Part shown: positions 37,201-49,200 of the stretch, piece by piece | Layout of the letters: each line of letters opens with the position of its first letter | Numbering within the stretch: position 1 is the first letter of the stretch | DNA from: Nematostella vectensis | Taxonomy: Eukaryota; Cnidaria; Anthozoa; Actiniaria; Edwardsiidae | DNA: 64,000 bases | Direction of reading: 5' to 3' | Assembly: GCF_932526225.1 (NCBI RefSeq) | Contig: NC_064037.1 | Location: forward strand, 5,228,703 to 5,292,702 | Translations under genes and position numbers: made by a program | The notes under the pieces: model-generated | The model's database searches: none | The model's input: the letters and a program-made list of their open reading frames with translations, nothing else | Told to the model about the DNA's origin: nothing

Positions 37201-40200
37201 GTGCAGGAATTCCACCAGCTAGATAGCAACCTTCAAGTTCGCCAGTTTCTCCTGGAGACACGTACCTTTTTGCACCAGATGATACGGACCATCAACATCA
37301 AAGAAGAAGTAAGAATCACATCAGTGCGGCAACTTAATCTTGACAGTTTAAAAGCTTCTAGCAAACGGTGTTTGGATAATTGTTTTACGCCTTTACTTAG
37401 CTATGGTTTTTTAGCTCGTATTACTAGCAATCTTAGATAAACACATTCACCCCCCAACGGGGTCTCCACCGGCTTTGAATAGTACCCACATAAAAAAAGG
37501 CATAAATGCAAAATAAGCACAAGAAGATAAAGATACTCTGGCATCAGTCTAAGGGATAAATGATCTTAAAGATATGCATCCAAGGTGATATCAACTACTC
37601 TTTAGCCAAAAAATTCCTCAGAATCTTTGACAAATTTCAAATCGAACAAGTAAAAACAGCAAAACCAACCCTCTAAAAACGCTCAAAATTCCACACAAGG
37701 GAAAGAGATCAGCAAACACAGCTCAAGACACAAATAGATAACTTTATTCTGATCCTCCAGGTCCATTTCCATGCCCTCAAAACAGTGTCCACTCCTTGAA
37801 GGCTTGTGAAACCACTTGTTGACATGGTATAAATGTACACAAGGTTGAAAGGGTATGTTGAACGCCCCTGTGAAACAGAGTAGTTGCGCTGACGTTTCGA
37901 GCGTTAGCCCAAAGGGTTAGACAAAGGGTTAACGCTCGAAACGTAAGCCCAACTACTCTGTTTCACAGAGGCGTTTAACAAACTCTTTCAACCTTGTGTT
38001 GATTTATACCTTGTCTACACCACGCCTACGCAGACCATCTAGTTTTTCTACAGCTTGCCTGTAGTCTTTCTCGTTATTCCACTTGTTGACATAACAGATT
38101 GCAAAGCATTCTGGGAGATCCCTGAAAAAAAAATCACGAGGGGAGAGCCAGTCAACACTTGTTTGGCTTTTCACCCCAAAGCCAAACAAATCAATTCCAG
38201 GTCACACAGACCCATAATAGCAGTGTAAATAATTTTGGAATCAATTTGGTTTCAGAAAAGACAGCATTGAGGAGAGCTGTGGAGATTCAATCAATTCAAT
38301 GAGTCATTATAAAATTATTTTCTCATCCATGCAAAGCCAAACAAAAAAAATCCCTATGAATCCACCTTTGCTTGCAAATATCCATAAGCACCGCACATGC
38401 CCGAATAGACTTAAGGATGTCCTAAGGCACTCTTTCATTATGCTCATAGCTGTATTTTTAATATAAAAAAAACAATAAGCAACCATCAACTTGTGCTCGT
38501 ATTAGCTCATCGACGAGGGATTAAAGAAGATGGCACCACAAAGCACTATTGGAAAGCTTGGATACCGCTGACTAGGTGCAGCGGTGTTTGTGTTTGACGG
38601 GCTGTAAAAAAACTTGGAATAGGGGGGAGGGGAGGTATTTCTGTTTTTGTTTTTTTTGTAAATTCAGTTAAAAAATGGGTTAAATGGGTTAAATATCATA
38701 GGGACAAACAAATATTGAATGAAACCCAGAGCTTTAAGATTATATATTTTGAGACCATTCGGGATATTTCGAAATAACGCCCATCTCAAGGTTTATAATT
38801 TGCTTATTTACTGTGCGCTTTGTCTAAATAACCCTCGGGTCACAGTCGAAACAATCTTGTCAGGTGCATGACCAAGAGCAGCACAGAGATTTATTTATTT
38901 CGCCTAGCAAAACGTAGCCTACGAAATTCCAATGGCATAGATCTTCAAAGGCTCTGGCGGAATTTTTTTACGGCTAAATCATTACGTGGTCCCTGTTGTA
39001 TAATAAGATCAAGGGCGTCACTTCAGCGGGCGGGAATGATTTGTGCTAAATCTTCGATTTCTCTGTTAAACAAACTCGATTTTATACTTTATACTGTTAG
39101 CCATCACACACTAAATGTCTTACTTGTTTTGCATAGGTGCTGATCACGATCCAGCTTGTCGCCGACCTGTCCTACGCCTGGATTATCATTGATAGGTAAG
39201 TTACGAAACCTACATTGCATAGCGCCATATTCAAGAACAAAGATCCCATCAATATCACGAGTTGAGATCTCACTCACTAGCTCGGGTCATGATAACACAC
39301 GTGTCTTGGAGCTGCCAGTTTCCATTAAGTTAAACTTTGTTGTTTTAAAAATCCAACTAGAGAGTATTTTTCATCAGGAAAAATAGACAAATAGGTAGTA
39401 GACCGAATCTGTTCTGTATTTCACTTACTTTGGGTTCATGCAGCAGGGGATCATATCCAATCCAATTCAATCTGTATCAAATCCAAGGGGGGAGTGTGCG
39501 CGTTCCCCTCCCCCCCCCTGTGTATGCGCCTGCATTGCATGGAGCTATATCCAATATTAAAAATCACGATCAAAATCGCGAGTTGAGATCTCACTGACTA
39601 GCTGAGATCACGATTACACACGCGCCTTCACTACCCAAGCTGTCAGTTTCCATTGAAAATCCAGCTGGAGAGTATATTCGTCAGGACATTTAAGACATTT
39701 GTGTAAAAATACCGAATCTGTTCTGTATTTCAGTTATTCTGGGTTCATGCAGCAGGGGATCAAATCAAATCCTTCACTTGTGCAAAAACTGAGGGCAACA
39801 TTTCTCAAGGTAGACAACCAGTAACTTACTAAGAACGCTGCCGCCTTAGATATAGCGAGAAAGTGTGGAGTGTCATTCCATTATATCGAGTTTTTGTTTG
39901 AGATGGCTGAAATGATATTTTTTAGTCTTAGCTCAGATGGTTGAATAAACCTTTTTGAGTTTTTAGTTCAGATTGTTGAATAAACCTTTTTGAGTTTTTA
40001 GTTCAGATGGTTGAATAAACCTTTTTTAGTTTTTAGTTCAGATGGTTGAATGGACCATTTTGAGTTTTTAGTTCAGATAGTTGAATGGACCTTTTTGAGT
40101 TTTTAGTTCAGATGGTTGAATAGACATTTTTGAGTTTTTAGTTCAGATGGTTGAATGGACCTTTTTGAGTTTTTAGTTCAGATGGTTGAATGGACCTTTT

Positions 40201-43200
40201 TTAGTTTTTGTTCAAATTGTTGAATGGACCTTTTTGAGTTTTTGGCTCAGATTGTTGAATGGACCTTTTTTAGTTTTTGTTCAAATTGTTGAATGGACCT
40301 TTTTGAGTTTTTAGTTCAGATCCTTGAATGGACCTTTTTGAGTTTTTAGTTCAGATCCTTGAATGGACCTTTTTTAGTTTTTGTTCAAATTGTTGAATGG
40401 ATCTTTTTTAGTTTTTGGCTGAGATGGTTGAATGAATCTTTTTTGTGTTTATGATTGTTGATCGCATCTTCCCTTACAGATGGCGTCCGCTATGGACCTT
40501 CCCCTCGTGCGTATCGGACAGGCCAATAGTCCGGACTTGGTCAGCGTTTCACAGTATTACTCCGGTGAACTCGTGTCTTATGTCAGAAAGGTAAGACGAA
40601 ATACATAAAGGCCGCAACACTTTTTTGACTGATAAATGTTAAACTCGACAATTACAGTTGTATCCGGCCACGTTTTAAATGGCCAGAAAATCTCCTATTT
40701 GAAGCTTAGTAAAAGGGTGCAGATTATTGTTAATCAGGCAGGTTTTTCAACTTATTGTTTTTCTTGTGATCCTCTATTAAGCAACAAACCCCTGTTAAAC
40801 GGCAATTTAGCACGGTCAAAAGGTTAGCCGCCTAGAACTAGCACTATATAAACCATTTTAGCTACTACGATTTGGTGCCTTCAAGGATGGTTACGTGGGA
40901 TTCGTAGAATCGCCAAACTCAACAAAATGATTTTATGTTAAGGAGCAGGGCTTGGACAACTTTGGTATAGTTTCCATAAGTGGAACTATCATTAGAAAAA
41001 AAAACCTAGATCCGCAAATGACAAATGGCGCCTTAGATATAGCGAGAAAGTTTGGAGTGTCATTCCATTATATCGAGTTTTTGGTTGAGATGGTTGATAT
41101 GATATTTTTTAGTCTTAGCTCAGATGGTTGAATAGATCTGTTTTTGCTTTTTTTTCATATGGTTGAATGGATCCTATTTTGTTTTTGGCTCAGATCCTTG
41201 AATGGACCTTTTTTAGTTTTTAGTTCAAATGGTTGAATGGACCTTTTTGAGTTTTTGGCTCAGATTGTTGAATGGACCTTTTTTTAGTTTTTAATGACAA
41301 ATGGGGGACCCATAACTCGAACTATTAAAACGTATTGATCGTTCGGAACGACGTCTCACCGCAAGTCTACAGTTTACATGCACTGCTTATGAGCGACTTT
41401 ATGGCAGCATTTTCACGAAATCTGTTACGAAAAAAGTGTGAGTCGGGTTACACGTGTTAATGTTGGGGTATGTATATGTGTAATTATGTGTAATTAATGT
41501 CTACGGTTGTACGGTTGTAGTATGAGTATAAATGTTTCGTTTTATTGATCAACTACGGTTGTGGTGCAGGTGCTCCAGATCATTCCCCAAACGATGTTCG
41601 GACTGCTGGACAAGATCATCAAACTACAGACCAACAACATCAAGGAGGTGAGCATGGCCTTGCATGTGATCAGCACGTGATCAGGCCATGCGAACACTTC
41701 ACAGCGAGCTTGCATATGATCAGCGAATGACCAAATCGCACATTGTCCTAGCTGAAATCTTCACGTGATTAACACGTGATCAACCCATGAACACATCATA
41801 CCAGCTGATACCTTTCACGTGGTTCATTGGCATGTTGGATGGGGCTGATGGACGGTGGTTCTAGTTGGGTCTGCATATCCCATATATATTTTCATTGATA
41901 TTTGAAGACGTTTTTTGAGCCATCGTTGCTTTTCCAGGTGCCGACCAGACTAGAGAAAGATAAATTACGCGAGTACGCACAATTCGATGAGCGCTACGAG
42001 GTATAACCCCCCCCCCAATAAACAGATATTATTTAAACAATTAGGGTACACGAATTTATATAACATTACAATGTTCATACATTGAACTGAATCTGTTTAG
42101 GCGATTGATTTATTTTATGTATATTTTTACACCCAGATATGGAATATAGATATTCCCCTGTGTGAAAGAAACTGGACGTTTTTTTTTCTCTTGCTATGGG
42201 CTAGCATAAGTTATCCATTGAACGAAAACGTTGTATTTATAAGCTACTGACATGTTACCATGGTGATGTTAACAGATTGCCCGGCTGACTCACTCGATCT
42301 CTGTCTTCACTGAGGGAATTTTGATGATGAAGACGACGCTTGTTGGAATAATAAAGGTTAGCTTTTCACTGCCTCATAAGCGAAATGAATGTGGATGATG
42401 AATACGGTTGATGAGTAAGGATGTTGAATAAGGATGACGGATTAGGATGATGGATAAGGATTATGAATAAGGATGATGGATACGCATGACAGATAAGGGT
42501 GATTAATAATGTTAATGAATAAGGATGATGAATGAGGATGATTACTAAGGATGGTGGATAAGGATGACGGATAAGGATGATGGATAAGGATGACGGATAA
42601 GGATGACGAATAAGTATTATGAATAATGTTGATGAATAAGGATGATGGATAAGGATGATGAATAAGGATTATGAATAAGGATGACGAATAAGGATGATGG
42701 ATAAGGTTGATGAGTAAGGATGGTGGATAGGATGATAAATAAGGTTGATGAATCAGGTTGATGGATAAGGTTAATGAGTAAGGATGTTGGATAAGGTTGA
42801 TGGATAAGGTTGATGAATAAGGTTGATGAGTAAGGATGGTGGATAAGGTTGATGGATAAGGTTGATGAGTAAGGATGGTGGATAAGGTTGATGGATAAGG
42901 GTGATGAGTAAGCATGGTGGATAAGGTTGATGGATGAGGTTGATGAGTAAAGATGGTGGATAATGTTGATGAATAAGGTTGATAAATAAGGATGATTGAT
43001 AAGGTTAATGAATAAGGATGATGAATAAGGATGTTTACTAAGGATGATGGATAAGGATGACGGATAAGGATGATGGATAAGGATGACGAATAAGTATTAT
43101 GAATAATGTTGATGAATAAGGATGATGGATAAGGATGATGAATAAGGATTATGAATAAGGATGACGAATAAGGATGATGGATAAGATTGATGGATAAGGT

Positions 43201-46200
43201 TGATGAGTAAGGATGGTGGATAGGATGATAAATAAGGTTGATGAATCAGGTTGATGGATAAGGTTAATGAGTAAGGATGGTGGATAAGTTTGATGGATAA
43301 GGGTGATGAGTAAGCATGGTGGATAAGGTTGATGGTTGAGGTCGATGAGTAAGATGGTGGATAGGATGATAAATAAGGTTGATAAATAAGGATGATGGAT
43401 AAGGTTAATGGATAAGGTTGTTAAGTAAGGATAATGGATAAAGATGATGGATAAGGATGATAGATAAGGGTGATGGATAAGGATGATGAATAAGGTTAAT
43501 GAATCAGGTTGATGGATAAGGGTGATGAGTAAGCATGGTGGATAAGTTTGATGGATAAGGTTGATGAGTAAGCATGGTGGATAAGGTTGATGGATGAGGT
43601 TGATGAGTAAGGATGGTGGATAAGGTTGACGAATAAGGTTGATAAATAAGGATGATGGATAAGGTTAATGGATAAGGTTGTTGAGTAAGGATGATGGATA
43701 AAGATGATGGATAAGGATGATAGATAAGGGTGATGGATAAGGATGATTATTAAGATGATGGATAAGGATGGCGGATAAACATGGTGGATATAAGCATGGT
43801 GGATAGGGAGGATGCAAGAGAATGCTGATGCCTGTGATATTCCGCACAGGTGGATCCCAAGCAGTTACTGGAAGACGGCATTCGCAAGGAGCTGGTTCAA
43901 CAGGTAGCCCAAGCTTTACACTTTGGACTCATCTTCAACCCAAAAGCCAAGGTAAATCACCAGGCCATCAATACATCAATACATGCATCCCGGGAACAAA
44001 ATTTATTAAAGCATGGATTTTATCCTCAGTTAAGCGAGCTATCCACGCACTTAGCCTAGTAATCGCTCTTCTTTTCTCAGCCACACCTATCAAATGCATG
44101 CTTTCTATCCTTAGTATAATCGAGGTTAATCGAGTCAGCGCGATTTTTTCATCTGCCACACCTAACATATGTCAAAAACAATGCGCGTTTATCTGGGATT
44201 AAGCTCAATTTATTACAAAGCCATTACTGAAAAATTCATGTTTCAATTTCATCCCGTGTTTCAATTCCATGTTTCAATCCCATCCCGTGCGAAGCGAGAT
44301 TATCTCGGCGTATTTCCTAGAATCGACATCAGCCATACCTACGAAACGCACGACTTCCGTCCTAAGCATGACCAGTTTATATGTGCGTTTACCAGAGTCA
44401 GGTCATTTATTCCTCTTTAAAACCTTCTTAATACATAGCTTTTGTCTCAAGCAAAGCGAGTTATCCTCCACACCTACCGAATACACGGCTTTTGCCCTTT
44501 TGCGGACTGTCTGTGCATTTACAGACTTTGCGTACTTTATTCACTGCCACACCTATTGGATGAATGAATTCCGTGCGTTCACTAATTGCACTCAATTTAC
44601 CTTCCACATCTACTAAACGTATTAATTCCATCCCCAGCAAAGTGAGCTATCTGCACGTTTACGAGAGCTAGGGGAGAAGATGGACGGATTCAAGCGCTCG
44701 TTTGAGTATATCCAGGACTACATCAACATCTATGGGCTGAAGATTTGGCAGGAAGAGATCTCCCGCATCATCAACTACAACGTGGAGCAAGAGTGTAACA
44801 GTTTCCTTCGCGAAAAGGTGCTCAAATGATGTACAGATGAAATTAAAGTAATTCCCCGCTTATGAGAACCTTTTTTTAAAGAAACCTGTTTTAAAGAAAT
44901 CTCAACCGACAATAGACAAAAGAATATATTAGAATCCGCGCTATTTAAACAGGCCATCCGCTCTAAATTATTATTCTCATCCTCAATGAAACTTCCAATG
45001 AACACACACAGCTTTTGAAAATCAACGGACATTTTTACATAATTGACCGGAAGTAAACTGGTGCGAATGCCGCTTAAAAAAAATGTTCTTTTTGCGCTAT
45101 TTATTACTTACCAAACGATCAATTTAACTTTGAAGACAAGGCTCAATGAAGAATATAAGGCAACTTGAAGGGGTGACCTTTTAGAGCAACATTGCCACGT
45201 GGGGGAGTGGGGGGGGCTCCCATTATCATTATTCGTTGGTTTTCCTTTATAAGCCTTATTGATTCGAAAACCTGCTCACTCGAACTCAAATCAATTTTTC
45301 TTGGAATGTCTTCATAGCTCCAGTAGCTCGAACCTTCAAGATCTTGAAAAAACTAGAAAACCCCGTTCACTCTAACTAAAATTAATTGGCCTTGGTTTAC
45401 TCTTTCAGGTTCATGATTGGCAATCCATCTACCAGTCCACCGCAATTCCCATCCCAAAGTTTCCTCGAGTCGACGAATCTGTCAACTTCATCGGAAGGCT
45501 AGCGCGGGAGATATTGCGTATAACAGATCCTAGGTATAATCTCGTGGTTCATCCTCAACGAGAAGATCTTCTCTTTTCCAAAGTCGTCTTGTCTCCTCGA
45601 AATACGTCATGCTTACTTGTGCTGACAAGATGGCTGACTCACTACAATTCAATCCCCCCAGTCTCTCTCAGTACACAGGGTACACATAACCCCCCCCCCC
45701 CCCCCTGACACTGCTCAACGTCCTTGAGATGGTTCTGTTAAGTGAGTATCCGTTTTAGCGTTGCTAAGGTAACCCGCAACACCCCCTTTAGCGTTTTAAT
45801 TGATTGGGTATCCTTTACCGCATTGCAAGGTCAACCTGTTGATTGTGTATCGTTCATGTCGTTGGTAGGGTAACCTGCTATATTGACCAAATGGGGGCGT
45901 GGTACGACAGCCGCACCAAACAAGAGGTGATGAACCTGCTGATCATACGTCAGCTGCAGCAGAGCGTGGGCACGTTCGGACTGACGGGACTTGATAAACT
46001 GCTCTCCTTCATGATCGTCAAGGAGCTACAGGTACAGTAAGACTCTCCCAAACCGGTCAAGGTGGTCACGGTAGCGCGAATCGCACTGTAAAACGAACAA
46101 GGTGGCCACGGTAGCGCGAGTCGCACTGTAAAACGAACAAGGTGGCCACGGTACCGCGAGTCGTACTGTAAAACGAACAAGGTGGCCACGGTAGCGCGAA

Positions 46201-49200
46201 TCGCACTGTAAAACGAACAAGGTGGCCACGGTAGCGCGAATCGCACTGTAAAACGAACAAGGTGGCCACGGTAGCGCGAGTCGCACTGTAAAACGAACAA
46301 GGTGGCCACCTTAGCGCGAGTCGCACTGTAAAACGAACAAGGTGGCCACGGTAGCGCACGGTAGACGTACTCGGTACGCACGGTAGACGTACTCTTCTCG
46401 AAAATAATTTTCATTGCACTATAGAAGAGTCAGAAGAGCCCTTTAAAATAAGCTTGTTGGGTGAGGGAGACTAAAAGCTCTATTTTTTTTATAGAAATTC
46501 GTCCTGCTAATTCAGTCGTCACTCCGGGACAAGCTTGTAATGGAAACACTCACATACCTCTCCAAGTCACTCACGCCCGTCAAGAGCCTTGTGGGTAAGA
46601 AAGCAGTCCTTAAGAACCATTAAATACAACTTGTAGTCCTACATCCCTCCTCATTACACTCAAGCCTGGTAATGGTATAGTTTCCAGGTCAACGTATTTC
46701 AAGTCATCTTCATTAAGACTTGGGAAATGTAAGAGTTATCATTACCAGAAAATACCAATAAGGTGTTTTAGGTTATTGTTGTCGCGACTCGTGGCGGTAA
46801 AGTAGAGGTCATTTCCATTTCAGCTGCTCCTTACAAAGTGTACCCGGCAGCGACTCAAAAGTTGACCAAGCTGTGGACCGTGTACACGGAGGCTATTATG
46901 AAGGTACCGGAAAACTCTCGATGTAATCCCGGTCAGACTTTAAGGAGATTTCATTTTATTTTATTTTAAATTATTTTGTTTCAGATTTCGTTTTTTAAAC
47001 TTTTACATTCTCTTTTGTTACAGGTTGGTCAAATGCAGCTTATCAGACGTCAAATTGCCAATGAGTTGAATTGCTCTTGTAAATTTGACTCTAAGATCCA
47101 CGAGAATGCTCTTCGAACCTTCAACAGGTTAGAGAATTGTTTTTAATATACCCGCCGAAATAAGGCTTTTAAGCAATTAATTATTTTTTGTCCCCTCCTT
47201 GAAGATAGACCTTTGTCATGTTGTTTCTTATTATTGTGCAATTTTTGCGCACTACCTTTTGCAATTTTAGCTGTAGATTTTCGGTGCGTAAGAAAATACC
47301 GCGAGAACGAAAGACGTTAAGCGAATCTCTCTTTGCCCGAAAAAAAGACCAAGTTCACAGCATGTCGTGTTCTGTAACTGCTTTTTTCTCTCGTCAGCTC
47401 TTTGCTACGTGATATCGAGGCTCATTACCAGGACCCCTCGCTGCCTTATCCTAAGGAAGACAACCCACTCATGTTCGAGCTGACGTCATATCTTGAGTGG
47501 GCTGGTATCCACAACCCGCTCAACAAGGTAGATAGTATGAAAAGACTCGGTCATCTCTTTTATAAATACGAATAAAATGACAAAGTAATCCTCGTAAAGT
47601 ATAGCTTCATCTTTAGCTTACAGTATTAATTAAAAGGCCAAAAGGATGTGCAAATGGCTTTTACTTTATCAACTGCTTTTTATCAAACATTATTCTTTCC
47701 CAGCTCTCTTAATAAGAGCGTATTTTTGCTTTGCAAAATAGGCTATCCATCATAGCGTTGACAAAAAAAAATAATCTTAAATTTGTGTTCGTTCTACAAT
47801 TTTTACAGCGGATTAAGTGAACCACATTAAGGCCAACAGACACCTTTTACCAGTTGAGAATGTGCCTAACAAACCATGCACTTTCTTATCTTATCTGTCA
47901 GATTTACGTCACTACCAAGAAGTACCCATTCTTCGCGATGTTGAACTTCCTGTGCGTGATATCGCAGATCCCCAAACTCATTTACATGAAGAGTGCTGGT
48001 GAGTGCCCAGCATTCACTGGGAGCCTTGCATTTACCCAGCGTGCAACGGGCGTATTGCCTTTTCCGTTTGGATTCTGCATCCTCGGGAATACAGGATGTC
48101 TAGGTCTGCGTAAGCCTGGTTCCCCGAGGAGATGGACGATATGGTCCGCTTTGGTGCATTAGAGCCCCGCTAGCTCGAACTCTGATAGGATACAAAAATC
48201 AAATCCAGATAGCGGGGACTCGAGTTAACTGGGTCGGAAAAAATATATTAGCTGCTTATAGCTTTTTTGTAAATCATTGACAAAATTTCTTTTTTCGTTC
48301 ATGCATAAGCTTTTTGGTATTAGAGAACTCAGTTGATGTGTCGTTCGCGTTAGTTAGCGTGTTGAGACTGTGTTCCCAAAGTGACCAAAACCAAGTGACC
48401 AAGTTACAAAAACTAATAGAGTTTTTTTTATGGCATTTCCCTTCAGGTACCCTCGTCGCCCGAAAGCCCACAGATCAAGTTGACAGCGCGCCGTTCGTTG
48501 TTGGCATGATCACAGTACTGAAGCAGTTTCACTCCGAGTATTCGGAACAGTTCTTTGCTTGCTGTGGGCAGTATGTTCGCTCCCTCGTCGAAGCCGCAGC
48601 AACCAAGTAAGTTTTTTATACACCAATCCGACATGACGGAAAAACCTGGAAAACGCGCAATTCCAGATAGAGAGAGAAGACACAATTTCTTACAATGGCT
48701 ATAGGTTCCTTGTATTACGTACTGATTATCAAAACACAAATAACATGAGGCCGAAGTGCACATAACCAGATTCTGGCTTTTTAAGAAAATATTTCCTTGA
48801 TCATTATTGCCCTGTGTACCAGTTCAGGGACAAAAATGAATGCTTTGTGTGACTTGGTCTTGTTCGGGAACGGCGGCGTGATTGGGCTTTTTTAAACTTC
48901 TCTAACGAAAGATAAGCCTTAGAAACTACCCAGGCAATCTCTTACATCTACAGTGAAGGCTCGTAATAGCTAAGTACGACTCATAGAGAGCATTTATTTC
49001 AGCATCCGCACAAATGAGCTGCCACAAGAAATTGTCAATTTGATGATATTTCTGGAAGATTACTTGTCATACAGCCAACAGCCGCGTAAGGTAATGACGA
49101 CGATAAGCGGTGATGATAATGATGCTAATGATGCTGATGATTGCGATGATGATGATTATGACGACGGCGATGAATGCGTTTTTGATTATGAGTCATGATG

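Noticed and set aside
42442-43847. Pro/Ser/Ile/Leu-rich minus-strand frames
   Set aside because: They lie in the intron 20 minisatellite of WASHC5, antisense, with repetitive low-complexity translation.
45950-46414. 154-codon minus-strand frame and two overlapping frames
   Set aside because: They come from the 40-bp tandem repeat and the antisense of exon 24; three frames are open at once, which is typical of repeat DNA.
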